A stretch of 64,000 bases of DNA from JAAYLC01 sp964636665. GTDB taxonomy: Bacteria > Bacteroidota > Bacteroidia > Flavobacteriales > Flavobacteriaceae. The notes beneath the pieces were generated by a model. The model had not been told where the DNA came from. It made no database searches and saw only the letters and a program-made list of their open reading frames with translations. Each line of letters starts with the position of its first letter. Position 1 is the first letter of the stretch. The position numbers and the translations under genes were made by a program. Positions 25,741 to 34,999 of the stretch are shown piece after piece. The stretch covers positions 8,404 to 72,403 of the forward strand of contig CAZWVT010000005.1 of NCBI GenBank assembly GCA_964636665.1, given 5' to 3'.

Positions 25741-26493
25741 TTATTTGTATTTTTTCAAGACTTCTTTAGTGAAATCGGACAAGACAAGACGTCCTGAAAT
25801 TTCAGCGCGTTGTGCTAACAATTCGTCCCAATCTTCGGTGCCGTTCCAAATCATTTTTTTAATTTCTTTCATCGCTTCCGGATTGTAGTTACACAAATTT
25901 TCTGCAAAAGTTTGAATGGATTTATCCATCTCCTCTACAGAATCATACAGCGCACTGTAAAGCCCTTTTTGATGTGCCCATTCCGCACTGTAAAAGGTGT
26001 TTGCATCAATGGCAATTTGACTCATTCCGCTGATTCCAAGTTTACGTTCCACGGCAGGACCAACTACAAAAGGACCGATTCCGACATTCAATTCACTTAA
26101 TTTGATAGCAGCAAATTTCGTTGCAAAACAATAATCCGTAGCAGAAGCCACACCTACTCCACCGCCAACAGCTTTTCCTTGAATCCGTCCGATAATGAAT
26201 TTAGGACATTTTCTCATCGCATTGATTACATTGGCAAATCCGCTGAAGAATATGCGCCCGGTTTCAGCATCGTTTATATTTATCAGTTCGGTGAAACTTG
26301 CTCCGGCACAAAAAGTCCGATCTCCGCCACTTTTTAAAATCACCACTTTTACACTTTCATCTTTCCCTGCTTTTGTGATTGTTTCGGCTAATTTGGCTAA
26401 AATATTGCCGGGCAAACTGTTGTGTGCAGGATGAAAAAATTCAATGGTTGCTATGCCGTTTTCATTCTTATAAGAAACGTAGGCTTCTGTCAT
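25741..26493 (-). CDS. Enoyl-CoA hydratase/isomerase family protein
   Basis: A 250-residue crotonase-fold enzyme acting on acyl-CoA thioesters. The oxyanion-hole segments are visible as FCAGASFTEL and IQGKAVGGGVGVASATDY. The second segment has Gly-Val where classical hydratases carry a catalytic Glu, and the downstream LSELNVGIGP segment is typical. Exact activity (hydratase, isomerase, thioesterase) is uncertain. I use ATG 26493 (MTEAYVSYK). The frame extends to 26577, but the extra residues lack family character. Confidence 0.88.
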   Translation of the reverse strand: MTEAYVSYKNENGIATIEFFHPAHNSLPGNILAKLAETITKAGKDESVKVVILKSGGDRTFCAGASFTELININDAETGRIFFSGFANVINAMRKCPKFIIGRIQGKAVGGGVGVASATDYCFATKFAAIKLSELNVGIGPFVVGPAVERKLGISGMSQIAIDANTFYSAEWAHQKGLYSALYDSVEEMDKSIQTFAENLCNYNPEAMKEIKKMIWNGTEDWDELLAQRAEISGRLVLSDFTKEVLKKYK

Positions 26494-26597
26494 AATTCTA
26501 ATTTTTTGAAGATATTTTTCACAAAAATAGTCTTTTTGAATGGGAAACATTCCTTCTGGTTTTATTGCTTTTCCCATAAACTAAAGAACAGAAACAA

Positions 26598-26624
26598 TTG
26601 GAATATTTTCCCGTCGTATCTTTG
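26598..26624 (+). promoter_or_regulatory. Promoter of the SBF-like transporter gene
   Basis: TTG at 26598-26600 and TATCTTTG at 26617-26624 are 16 nt apart, leaving a leader of about 15 nt before ATG 26642. Confidence 0.6.
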
Positions 26625-26641
26625 TCCGATTATTTTATGCT

Positions 26642-27622
26642 ATGCTTAAAAAACTAAAACTCGAGCCTTTTGTAATTGCCATCATCGCAAGCATTCTTCT
26701 TGCATATTTTTTTCCACAACCGGCTTCTTCCGAAAGTAAAATTCCCGTGGACTTAATCGGAAGTGTCGGAATTTCTTTAATTTTCTTTTTTTACGGCTTA
26801 ACCTTAAACAATGAAGCGTTAAAAAGCGGTTTGTCTAATTGGAAACTTCATTTGACAATCCAATCGAGTACTTTTCTGTTATTTCCATTATTGATATTGA
26901 TTTTCTATCCGTTTGCCAAGGATACGGATTACGAATTAATGTGGTTTTCATTTCTGTTTCTTGCTGCACTTCCGTCCACTGTTTCTTCTTCGGTTGTAAT
27001 GGTTTCTATGGCAAAAGGAAATTTACCGGGAGCTATTTTTAATGCGAGCATTTCCGGAATTCTGGGAATTATTTTTACTCCTTTCTGGATATTTTTATTT
27101 ATCCAACAAACAGAATTTGATTATGATTTGAGTCAAATTTATATTCAATTACTTACGGAAATTGTCATTCCGCTCGTTTTTGGATTATTACTTAGACGTT
27201 TCTTGGGTGTGTGGGCAAGAAATAACAAGCGCAGTTTAACGCTGTTTGACAAATCCATTATTTTATTGATTGTTTACAAAAGTTTTGTCCGCTCTTTTGA
27301 GGATCAGTTGTTTGCCAATATGCGATGGTCAGATTTGATTGTTATGAGTATTTTGGCAGTGCTTCTTTTTGTAATTATTTATGCGCTAACCGGTTGGATT
27401 GGGAAACTTTTAAAATTTAATCACGCCGATCAGATTACAAATCAGTTTTGCTCATCTAAAAAATCATTGGTTCACGGAACTGTTTTTTCCGAAGCATTAT
27501 TTGGAGGCAGCAGCATCTTGGGAATGATGTTGCTTCCGTTGATGATTTATCACGCTTTTCAGATTTTTATTGTCAGCATTATCGCAGTTGAAAAAGGAAA
27601 GAGCGTAAAAGGTGAAGCGTGA
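26642..27622 (+). CDS. Bile acid:sodium symporter (SBF-like) family transporter
   Basis: A 326-residue inner-membrane protein with nine or ten helices. The crossover-type segments ALPSTVSSSVVMVSMAKGN and SSKKSLVHGTVFSEALFGG are diagnostic of the SBF-like branch (YfeH type), whose substrates are mostly unknown organic anions. The last codons and the TGA lie inside a repeated GTGAAGCGT element (27612-27634), so the C-terminus ...VKGEA may have been altered by the repeat. It is monocistronic with its own promoter. Confidence 0.9.
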   Translation: MLKKLKLEPFVIAIIASILLAYFFPQPASSESKIPVDLIGSVGISLIFFFYGLTLNNEALKSGLSNWKLHLTIQSSTFLLFPLLILIFYPFAKDTDYELMWFSFLFLAALPSTVSSSVVMVSMAKGNLPGAIFNASISGILGIIFTPFWIFLFIQQTEFDYDLSQIYIQLLTEIVIPLVFGLLLRRFLGVWARNNKRSLTLFDKSIILLIVYKSFVRSFEDQLFANMRWSDLIVMSILAVLLFVIIYALTGWIGKLLKFNHADQITNQFCSSKKSLVHGTVFSEALFGGSSILGMMLLPLMIYHAFQIFIVSIIAVEKGKSVKGEA

Positions 27623-27728
27623 GGCGTGAAGCGTATTTTTAATTGAGAGTTGAGAATTGAAAGTTTTTTATCGTGAAGGGTGAAGCGTTATTTGTTTACG
27701 TCTCACGCTTCACGCATTTCGACTCACG
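27612..27728. repeat. Cluster of GTGAAGCGT repeats with an inverted copy
   Basis: GTGAAGCGT occurs at 27612, 27626 and 27680 in direct orientation, and as its complement ACGCTTCAC at 27705-27713. Degenerate copies sit between and after (GAGGCGTGAA, TCGTGAAGGG, CGACTCACGG). A TTGAGAGTTGAGAATTGA tract at 27642-27660 adds further internal repetition. The inverted copy can pair with the third direct copy into an 8-bp stem. No ORF covers it except the 3' end of the SBF gene. Confidence 0.75.
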
Positions 27729-27739
27729 GTTGAATGTGA

Positions 27740-28807
27740 TTATTTGTATTTATCATCCACATCTTTTAAAAGCGTTTTTATTTCTTGCTCTTTTTGTTTG
27801 GGATAAATAAGCAGTACATCTTCTTTATCAACAATGATATAATCTTTTAAATCTTCAATTACCACAAATTTTCTTCCGGAAGTAAAAACGATATTCTCCT
27901 CGGCCTCACGATATAAAACTTCAGCATTCACAGTTGCATTTTGTTGGCCATCTTTTGGTAACTTATCGTACAATGCACCCCAAGTTCCTAAATCATTCCA
28001 ATCAAAAACTGCCGGTTTTACATAAACATTATTCGCTTTTTCCAAGATTCCATAATCAATAGATATGTTTTCCGCTTTGGCATATTCTTGTTGAATAAAA
28101 GCTTTTTCTTCAGATGTATTCAATTGATTCCATCCTTTGTAAAAAAGATTGTACATTTCGTTCAAGTGTTTTTTGAATGCATTGACAATGCTTTCTGCAC
28201 TCCAGATAAATATCCCCGCATTCCATAAAAAATTACCTGCCGCTAAAAATTGTTTTGCAGTTTCATAATCCGGTTTTTCACGAAATTGTTTTACTTTTTT
28301 GATTTCTGATGTTTCATTAGAATCACTTTCAATGTAGCCGTAGCCCGTATTCGGAAATGTCGGAAGAATTCCCAAAGTCATTAAAATATCTTCTTTTTCC
28401 GATGCGTTAAAGCATTTACCAACATCTTGTGCATAAGCATCTTCATCTTCAATCCAATGATCACTCGGTGCAACAAGCATCAGTGCATTTGGATTTTGTT
28501 TCTGGATTTTTAAAGCAGCTAATAAAATGCATGGTGCCGTATTTCGCATAGCCGGTTCAAGAACTATTTGCTGTTCAGAAATTTCCGGAAGCTGCTTCAA
28601 AGTCAATTGCAAATAGCGTTCATTGGTCAGGATATAAATATTTTCCGCAGGAACGATTTTATTTATTCGCGCATAGGTTTTCTGCAAAAGAGATTGACCT
28701 GTTCCCAGCATATCGTGAAACTGTTTCGGATATTCGGAAGTGCTAACAGGCCAAAACCGAGAACCGACTCCTCCGGCCATAATTACTGCAAAATAATTTT
28801 GATTCAT
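27740..28807 (-). CDS. manC: Mannose-1-phosphate guanylyltransferase
   Basis: It makes GDP-mannose from mannose-1-phosphate and GTP for polysaccharide and glycoprotein glycans. The nucleotidyltransferase signature MAGGVGSRFWP followed by YPKQF is at the N-terminus. VAPSDHWI and the late FDWNDLGTWG segment are conserved in the family. At 355 residues it is the shorter form lacking the fused C-terminal isomerase (cupin) domain of type II enzymes. The SprT-like gene lies 30 nt upstream on the same strand. Confidence 0.94.
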   Translation of the reverse strand: MNQNYFAVIMAGGVGSRFWPVSTSEYPKQFHDMLGTGQSLLQKTYARINKIVPAENIYILTNERYLQLTLKQLPEISEQQIVLEPAMRNTAPCILLAALKIQKQNPNALMLVAPSDHWIEDEDAYAQDVGKCFNASEKEDILMTLGILPTFPNTGYGYIESDSNETSEIKKVKQFREKPDYETAKQFLAAGNFLWNAGIFIWSAESIVNAFKKHLNEMYNLFYKGWNQLNTSEEKAFIQQEYAKAENISIDYGILEKANNVYVKPAVFDWNDLGTWGALYDKLPKDGQQNATVNAEVLYREAEENIVFTSGRKFVVIEDLKDYIIVDKEDVLLIYPKQKEQEIKTLLKDVDDKYK

Positions 28808-28837
28808 ATAATATTGATTTAAAATAGCCCCGTTTGT

Positions 28838-29437
28838 TTACTCTTTGAGCAATTCAACTTCAGCATGAGGCTTGAATAAATATAGTTTGCCTGTATGAAC
28901 TTCTTCGCATAAATATCTTTTTACTTTTTTATGGCCTTTTTTAAAAATCCGACCGTTATAGATGCGAAACAGACTCCCTTCAGGGATTTCAAAGATATAG
29001 CTTTTATCATTTTCCGGATCGTACCTTTTTAATGCCAATGCCAAATGTGTATCCGTATCACTTGAAGCGGTTGGATTTTTAAAATGTCGTGCAAGAAAAG
29101 GCAGTAAATCATTCGGAAAAACTCCGGGACGGATAAACGGAAGCATCATTTGTTGAAATGTGATTTTCCATTCCACGCCATGTGGTTTAATTCGTGAACC
29201 ATATTTTTGAAATGCAACGAGATGTGCAATTTCATGAATCAGAGTAATGAGAAACCGATAAGGATTTAAACTTCCGTTTACAGTTATCTGATGCTGTCCG
29301 GTAGGTAATCGTCTGTAATCGCCATGACGGCTTTTTCGTTCATTTACAATTTTTAAATGGACGCCATGTTCCTTAATCAATTCAAAAACAGGAATTACCG
29401 CAGCCTGTGGAATGTATTTTTGAAGAATGTCAGTCAT
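28838..29437 (-). CDS. SprT-like metallopeptidase domain protein
   Basis: A 199-residue zinc-protease-fold protein. HEIAH at residues 68-72 is the HExxH motif, with LITLI before it and LVAFQKYG after, as in the SprT/Spartan family. The C-terminal half has a compact basic region containing KKGHKKVKRYLC rather than the zinc ribbon of Spartan. Substrate unknown; homologues act in DNA-protein crosslink repair or are uncharacterised. Start at ATG 29437: the longer frame opens with TTG at 29446 inside a -7-like TTTCTTTG. Probably co-transcribed with manC. Confidence 0.87.
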   Translation of the reverse strand: MTDILQKYIPQAAVIPVFELIKEHGVHLKIVNERKSRHGDYRRLPTGQHQITVNGSLNPYRFLITLIHEIAHLVAFQKYGSRIKPHGVEWKITFQQMMLPFIRPGVFPNDLLPFLARHFKNPTASSDTDTHLALALKRYDPENDKSYIFEIPEGSLFRIYNGRIFKKGHKKVKRYLCEEVHTGKLYLFKPHAEVELLKE

Positions 29438-29563
29438 ACGCTGCAAAGAAACTCATTTTTCTATAATCACTCAATTTTTAATGAGGTAGTAATTTATTTT
29501 TAAATCTAACAAATTGATTGATAATGTTTCTCAGGAATCAGATAAATATTTTAGAAGTTTCTC

Positions 29564-29595
29564 TTTGAAAATTGCTTTTCTAGATAGTACTTTTG
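29564..29595 (+). promoter_or_regulatory. Promoter of the TonB-dependent receptor gene
   Basis: TTTG at 29564-29567, a 20-nt spacer and TACTTTTG at 29588-29595 match the Bacteroidetes consensus. The leader to ATG 29628 is about 28 nt. I did not identify a Fur-type operator. Confidence 0.75.
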
Positions 29596-29627
29596 CTCGC
29601 AATTTATATTTAATCTAAATAAAAACA

Positions 29628-32006
29628 ATGAGAACAATTACCACTTTCGCACTCATCTTTTGTGTTAATTTACTTTTTGCCCAGCAAAATACTTTAATAA
29701 GTGGAAATGTTTTTGATGAAAACAATCAAACCATTCCATTTGCATCTATTTATATCGAATCTTTAAACAGCGGAACGGCAGCCGACGAAAACGGTTTTTA
29801 CAGGCTTGAAAATATACCTGCTGGAACTTGGATACTCAAGGCAAGCGCGGTAGGTTATCAAATTTCAGAGCGAACCATCATTGTTACACCTGACGAATCA
29901 CAAATAATCAATTTTACACTTATTTTCGACAATCAACTCGGACAGGTTGAAGTATTCGGCAATCGCAACGATTCTCCGGATAAAATTGAATCCATTACGC
30001 GACTTCCTTTAAAACCTTATGAACAAATTCAAAGTATTTCGGTTATTTCCGGAAGACTTATCGAAGATCAAGGCGCACTCACCATAGCAGAAGCAACCAA
30101 GAATGTGCCGGGAGTTTATACTTTTTCAACCTATGGCAACAAACGTGAAAGCATGTCTTCTCGCGGCTTTAGAGGAATTCCGATATTGAAAAACGGCGTT
30201 CGAATTCATTCAGATTTCCGTGGTGTCGGAGTGCTGACCGATATGCAAGGTGTTGATAACATTCAAATTCTAAAAGGAACGGCATCCATCACACAAGGCG
30301 TAGCAACCGATATCGGAAGTCCCGGCGGAATTATCAACATCGTTACAAAAACTCCTAAATATAATTTTGGCGGAAACGTGAGTTTACGAAGCGGAAGTTA
30401 CGGGCAGTTCCGTCCTACTTTTGATTTTTTTGGACCGGTAAATCGTCAAAAAACTTTGGCTTTTAGAATTAACGGCGCCATAGAACGTTCCGACAGTTAC
30501 CGCAGTAAAGTTGGAAAAGAAAGCTTCTATTTTAATCCGTCACTTTCATGGAAAATTGATGAAAAAACAACGATTATTGCTGAATTAGATTATTTCCACG
30601 ACAGCAGAACGCCGGATTTAGGAACGGTTAATCTCGCCTCAAACGACATAAATGCCATTTACGATTTGCCTTACAATCAATTTTTGGGATTTGAAAACGA
30701 CCGTTCAATTACCGAAAATCAAAGTTTTGCAATTCGCCTTGACAGAAGATTATCTGACAAACTATCCTTAAAAGGTGCATTTTATAGTTCAAGTTTGATG
30801 TTGGACGACAAAGGCGCCGGTTTAGGCAGGACAATCACTGTTGATGATGAAGTTCAATATAACATCCGACAACGAAGCTATACTACTTCTACACGAAGCG
30901 ACAAAAACAGCGTTTTGCAGTTTGACGTGGTCGGAGATAAAGTAAAAACCGGTTCAATAAACCACACTTTTCAAGTTGGATTTGATTATAGAACCAACAG
31001 TTTTAGCACCTCAAATTATGCTGCCGGAGTACTTGATACGATTAATGTTTTTGAGCCGATTTCGAATGTTTTACCAAATCTGACGCTTAATGATGGAAGT
31101 TTCGAAAGTGCCAAAACCCGTTCAATTGGATTTGTATTTCAAGATGTTATTTCGTGGAATACATGGTTAAAAACTTTTGTCGGATTGCGTTACAGCACTA
31201 CTGAAACCATTGCTGAGATAGAAAATTCGAGAAGTGATGCTTTAAATCCGCTTGGCGGAATCATCGTTTCTCCTTTCAAAAATATCAACTTGTTTGCTTC
31301 CTACACCAACAGTTCTTATCCACGTACTGCTTCACGACTTGGAAAAGACGGAGAAGAATTGGGAAATGAACGTTTTGACCAAATAGAAACGGGAATTAAA
31401 TCCAGCTGGTTAAACGATCGTTTACGTTTTAATTTAACGTTGTACCGAATCAATAATAAAAACATCAACTTACCGGTTTACGATGAAACTTGGACAAATA
31501 TTCTTCATTATGCCAAAGGAGGAAACGACCAACGTCAAGGAGTTGAAGTTGAGTTAACAGGACGTCCGCTGTCGAACCTGGAAATTATAGCCGGATATTC
31601 ATATATTGATGCACAATACAAAGAGCACACTTCTTATGTTTATGGTTCATCGCCTTTAAATACTCCAAAACACACATTTAATGGTTATGTAAATTACAAA
31701 TTCAATCAATTCTTAAACGGTTTGTCTTTAGGAGCCGGCGTTTATTACACAGGAGAAAGACCTATGAATGACTGGTCACAAGGTCCGATAACACATGAGG
31801 GAATTGTTCCCAACGAAAAACCTTTTGATGTAGATGCTTATACAATTGTAAACTTCCAAGCTGCTTATAAATTTGACACGCATTGGAGTTTGCAGTTTAC
31901 AGTAAACAATATCTTCAATGAAATCGGATACAATGCTTACCGTACAAGTTTTATAAATCAAACTGATCCGATTAGTTTCTCAGGAACTTTAAAATATACT
32001 TTTTAA
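29628..32006 (+). CDS. TonB-dependent siderophore receptor with carboxypeptidase-like N-terminal domain
   Basis: A 792-residue outer-membrane active transporter. A signal peptide covers residues 1-18. Residues about 22-105 form a carboxypeptidase-D-regulatory-like beta domain (GNVFDENNQTIPFASIYI). A plug domain follows (SVISGRLIEDQGALTIAEA, SSRGFRGIPILKNGVR), then a 22-strand barrel ending LKYTF. The plug and barrel style match siderophore receptors (FhuA/FpvA-like) rather than SusC; no SusD partner is present. The ligand, probably a ferric siderophore, cannot be read. Single gene with promoter and terminator. Confidence 0.92.
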   Translation: MRTITTFALIFCVNLLFAQQNTLISGNVFDENNQTIPFASIYIESLNSGTAADENGFYRLENIPAGTWILKASAVGYQISERTIIVTPDESQIINFTLIFDNQLGQVEVFGNRNDSPDKIESITRLPLKPYEQIQSISVISGRLIEDQGALTIAEATKNVPGVYTFSTYGNKRESMSSRGFRGIPILKNGVRIHSDFRGVGVLTDMQGVDNIQILKGTASITQGVATDIGSPGGIINIVTKTPKYNFGGNVSLRSGSYGQFRPTFDFFGPVNRQKTLAFRINGAIERSDSYRSKVGKESFYFNPSLSWKIDEKTTIIAELDYFHDSRTPDLGTVNLASNDINAIYDLPYNQFLGFENDRSITENQSFAIRLDRRLSDKLSLKGAFYSSSLMLDDKGAGLGRTITVDDEVQYNIRQRSYTTSTRSDKNSVLQFDVVGDKVKTGSINHTFQVGFDYRTNSFSTSNYAAGVLDTINVFEPISNVLPNLTLNDGSFESAKTRSIGFVFQDVISWNTWLKTFVGLRYSTTETIAEIENSRSDALNPLGGIIVSPFKNINLFASYTNSSYPRTASRLGKDGEELGNERFDQIETGIKSSWLNDRLRFNLTLYRINNKNINLPVYDETWTNILHYAKGGNDQRQGVEVELTGRPLSNLEIIAGYSYIDAQYKEHTSYVYGSSPLNTPKHTFNGYVNYKFNQFLNGLSLGAGVYYTGERPMNDWSQGPITHEGIVPNEKPFDVDAYTIVNFQAAYKFDTHWSLQFTVNNIFNEIGYNAYRTSFINQTDPISFSGTLKYTF

Positions 32007-32067
32007 TCTGTTTTGATTTTAATTTAATCAGCCTAAAAAAGTTAGTAGTTAATAGGTTTAGTTTATG

Positions 32068-32105
32068 CAGGATTTGGAATACTATTTTTCAAATCCTGTT
32101 TTTAT
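32068..32105 (+). terminator. Terminator after the TonB-dependent receptor
   Basis: CAGGATTTG at 32068-32076 pairs perfectly with CAAATCCTG at 32090-32098 (9 bp, 13-nt loop), followed by TTTTTATT. Confidence 0.85.
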
Positions 32106-32133
32106 TAAGTAACAAACGCTAAAGACATTTTAC

Positions 32134-32454
32134 TCAGAACAGTGTTTTGTTCCAAATACAATCGATAAAATCAGTAAGTAAATGGAATGCCAATCCGATT
32201 CCGATGATTCTTGTTTTTTTGAAAAAAATCATGCCCACATAAACAATCCAAGCCCGGTAAGTATGTAAAGGATGGAAATTGATACTGCATCGGTTTGGGT
32301 CAAAAATGGGGATTGCCAATAGGTGATCCAAATCGATTGCCATAGTTGCCAACATCAGCAGCCAAGCTTTTTTCCATTGACTTCTAAAAAAAACAAACGC
32401 AATTAACCCCGGAGCTAAGAAATGAAGACTGTAATGAACCAGGGTTTGAAACAT
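32134..32454 (-). CDS. DUF6122 family membrane protein
   Basis: A 106-residue protein with three or four hydrophobic helices and conserved polar signatures embedded in them: LHFLAPG near the start, MAIDLDHLLA, FDPNRCSINFHPLHTY in the middle, and FHLLTDFIDC at the end. The Asp/His positions (DLDH, HPLH, FHLLTD) resemble the metal-ligand pattern of YdjM/LexA-regulated membrane-bound hydrolases, but no activity is known. It lies 34 nt after the SDR gene stop on the same strand. Confidence 0.88.
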   Translation of the reverse strand: MFQTLVHYSLHFLAPGLIAFVFFRSQWKKAWLLMLATMAIDLDHLLAIPIFDPNRCSINFHPLHTYRAWIVYVGMIFFKKTRIIGIGLAFHLLTDFIDCIWNKTLF

Positions 32455-32488
32455 TTAGTATAAATTCAAGTTCGTCATTTTTTTGACA

Positions 32489-33169
32489 TCACGGCGTGCT
32501 GTTTGAAACCTGCAATATTTTTCCGTTGTAAAATCGGTTTCCGTTTAGCGCAAACTCCATAATATACGATGCCATTTCTTTGGGCGAGCAGTTTGCTTTA
32601 AGATGAGGAAAAGCTTCTTGGAACATTTCTGTTTGTACAGCTCCAAGTGCAAGTGCATTAAAAGAAGGACCTGATTCTTTATATTCCTCCGCAAGCAATT
32701 CGGTTAATGTCAAAATCGCTCCTTTGCTGCTACTGTAGGCAGATAATCCCGAAAATTTAACGCTTCCTTGTACGCCGCCCATACTGCTGATATTTACAAT
32801 ATGACCGTTTTTTTTCATAAAAGGAAGGACTTCCTGAATAAGCATCGCAAGACCGAAAACATTTACTTCATAAGACTTCATAAAATCTTTACGAGTGAGA
32901 TTCTGAAAAGGTTTATGAATTAGATATCCCGCATTGTTAATCAAAATATCGACTTGCTTAAATTCTGCTTGGAGATAGGTTTTCAGTTTATAGAAATCGG
33001 ATTCATTTGAAATGTCAAACGCCATAATCGAAAGTGAATTGCTTCCGGAATTTTCCAGTGTTGATGTATTTCGAGAAAGTCCCAATACACGATGTCCGGC
33101 TTGAGAAAATTGGTTAGCCAATTCAAACCCGATTCCGCGTGATGTACCTGTAATGATAACGTTTTTCAT
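32489..33169 (-). CDS. Short-chain dehydrogenase/reductase
   Basis: A 226-residue NAD(P)-dependent oxidoreductase with a classical SDR fold. The cofactor motif TGTSRGIG is at residues 7-14, NNAGYL in the centre, the catalytic Ser in NISSMGG, and YSSSKGA supplies Tyr and Lys. The TGTSRGIG followed by LSRN suggests NADP preference. Substrate unknown. Upstream partner of the DUF6122 gene. Confidence 0.93.
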   Translation of the reverse strand: MKNVIITGTSRGIGFELANQFSQAGHRVLGLSRNTSTLENSGSNSLSIMAFDISNESDFYKLKTYLQAEFKQVDILINNAGYLIHKPFQNLTRKDFMKSYEVNVFGLAMLIQEVLPFMKKNGHIVNISSMGGVQGSVKFSGLSAYSSSKGAILTLTELLAEEYKESGPSFNALALGAVQTEMFQEAFPHLKANCSPKEMASYIMEFALNGNRFYNGKILQVSNSTP

Positions 33170-33592
33170 AAGTATGAGTTGAAAAAATCAAAGGTAAGTA
33201 GAAAAATCAGATTCCTAATTAAGGCAGTGATTTTGTATGAGCAGAAAGGATTTCACCGCGCAGAGAATGCAGCATTTTCTTGCAATCTTAACAACTTTGC
33301 GATTAAAATATAAAAGCATAAAAATTAAAAACTAATTTCTAAAATCTTGTTAACAATGCGAACAAGGGTTGGTTATCACAAAACATTGTTGATATAATTC
33401 TCTAAAAATCAGTAAAATAACGGACAGAATATTTTAATAATAGCCTGAAAATCATTATCTTAGGAGAATAGCTCCACCTAAATCCCAAGACATGATTTCC
33501 GAGGCTAAAAGTTTAAAATTAGTGAAAATTTATCTTTATATCTGCAAAAAGTACGAGGAAGATTTGAAATTCTGTTGCGATAACTGAAAGGA
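33170..33592. other. 423-nt non-coding region with a decayed repeat-like tract
   Basis: No ORF of note. Bases 33250-33310 (CACCGCGCAGAGAATGCAG, later CTTTGCGATTAAAATA) resemble the Cys/Gly-codon-free CGCAGAG/CTTTGCG repeats I remember from other flavobacterial intergenic DNA, now degenerate. A TATCTTTA at 33531-33538 on the plus strand looks like a -7 element, but no forward gene follows. Confidence 0.5.
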
Positions 33593-34999
33593 CTAATCCA
33601 TCCATCCGCCGCCAAGCGCTCTGTACAAATTGACAATTGATTGAAGCCTTGAATTTTGAGCTGCAATCATTTCCAAACCTGAAGCCAATGCACGTTCTTC
33701 GGCAGTTAACACTTCTAAATAATTTGCAAAACCGTTATTCAGAAGTTCCATTGAATAATCCACTGCCAGCTGGTAGGCATCATTTTCGTTTTCTTTTAAT
33801 CCTATTCTTTGCTCTGCGGATTCTATAGACACAAGCGCATCCGAAACTTCTTTTCCTGCTGTCAACAAGGTATTTTTAAAATTTAACAATGCTTGTTCTT
33901 GTTGGGCTTGTGCGACTTCATACTGTGTTTTAATTCTTCTTCCATTAAAAATTGGTTGTGTCAATCCACCGACAACACTTGCAAACAATGAGTTTACATC
34001 AAACAGCTTATCGATTTCCAAGGCTTGCAATCCACCGCTTGCGTTTAATGTCAATGAAGGATAAAAATTACTTCGCGCCACATTTGTAAGTTCGAAAGCT
34101 TGTATCAATCCGTATTCTGCTGCCATCACATCTGGACGGTTGCTGAGTAAATCTATCGGAACTCCTAGGGTTAAAGGAACATCAATTTCTTGTTCACTTA
34201 ACGTACTCCTATTAAATTCTCGCGGTGAACTCCCCAATAAAATAGACAAAGTATTCTCCAATAATACGGCTTGCTCTTTTAAGTTAACTAAAATACTTTG
34301 CGCATTGTAAAGTTGCGCTTCAGTTTGTTTTACACCAACCTCAGTGACATTTCCGGCATCCTTTAAAGCTTTGGTAGTTTCCAGACTTTTCGTGCGTGTT
34401 TGAATGGTTTCTTCAGTGATTCTAATTTGTTCGTCAAGTGCAATTAATTGATAATAAACCGATGCTATATTTGCAATCAAATGACTTTTTACAGCCCGAT
34501 GCGCAGCTACGGATTGAAGATACACAGCATTTGTGGCTCTTTCATTGCTTCTTATTTTGCCCCAAATATCCGCTTCCCAAGACAATGCACCCGATAATTC
34601 AAATTGATTCATTGAAGAAAATTGTCCGCCGAATTGACTACTTTCAGAAAATTCCTGATGCATTGCCACAACTTGGGCATTCAACGTAGGAAAATATGCA
34701 GCTTTTCCTTGTCTCAGATACGCTTGGGCAATATCAATTTGTTTTAATCCGATGCGGATGTCCATATTATTTTCCAATCCTTCCTCAATATAATCTTGAA
34801 GCATTTTATCGGTAAAAATTTCCCTCCATGAAATTGTCGCCATTGACAGGCTGTCCGATGAAAGTTGATCGGTTCGATACAGCGATTCGTCAACAATATT
34901 TTCAGGTCTGTTGTAATCTTTAGCAACAAAACATGACTGAAGCGATATTGCGATAAAAAATATTAGAAAGCCCTTAGCTATTTTCATTATTCCCTTCAT
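33593..34999 (-). CDS. RND efflux outer-membrane factor lipoprotein (TolC/NodT family)
   Basis: The outer-membrane exit duct of a tripartite pump. It is a lipoprotein with lipobox SLQSC (C23) followed by FVAKDYNRP. The two repeated OEP regions are rich in coiled-coil helices with the typical DIAQAYLRQGKAAYFPTLN and RSNFYPSLTLNASGG segments. 468 residues is standard. A second in-frame ATG at 34987 is an equally good start. The 5' end overlaps the pump gene stop by 26 nt (or 14), so it is last in the efflux operon. Confidence 0.93.
   Translation of the reverse strand: MKGIMKIAKGFLIFFIAISLQSCFVAKDYNRPENIVDESLYRTDQLSSDSLSMATISWREIFTDKMLQDYIEEGLENNMDIRIGLKQIDIAQAYLRQGKAAYFPTLNAQVVAMHQEFSESSQFGGQFSSMNQFELSGALSWEADIWGKIRSNERATNAVYLQSVAAHRAVKSHLIANIASVYYQLIALDEQIRITEETIQTRTKSLETTKALKDAGNVTEVGVKQTEAQLYNAQSILVNLKEQAVLLENTLSILLGSSPREFNRSTLSEQEIDVPLTLGVPIDLLSNRPDVMAAEYGLIQAFELTNVARSNFYPSLTLNASGGLQALEIDKLFDVNSLFASVVGGLTQPIFNGRRIKTQYEVAQAQQEQALLNFKNTLLTAGKEVSDALVSIESAEQRIGLKENENDAYQLAVDYSMELLNNGFANYLEVLTAEERALASGLEMIAAQNSRLQSIVNLYRALGGGWMD

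Noticed and set aside
27612..27728. Possible CRISPR array because of spaced short repeats
   Set aside because: Repeat units are only 9 nt, spacing is irregular (14, 54, then inverted) and no cas genes are present.
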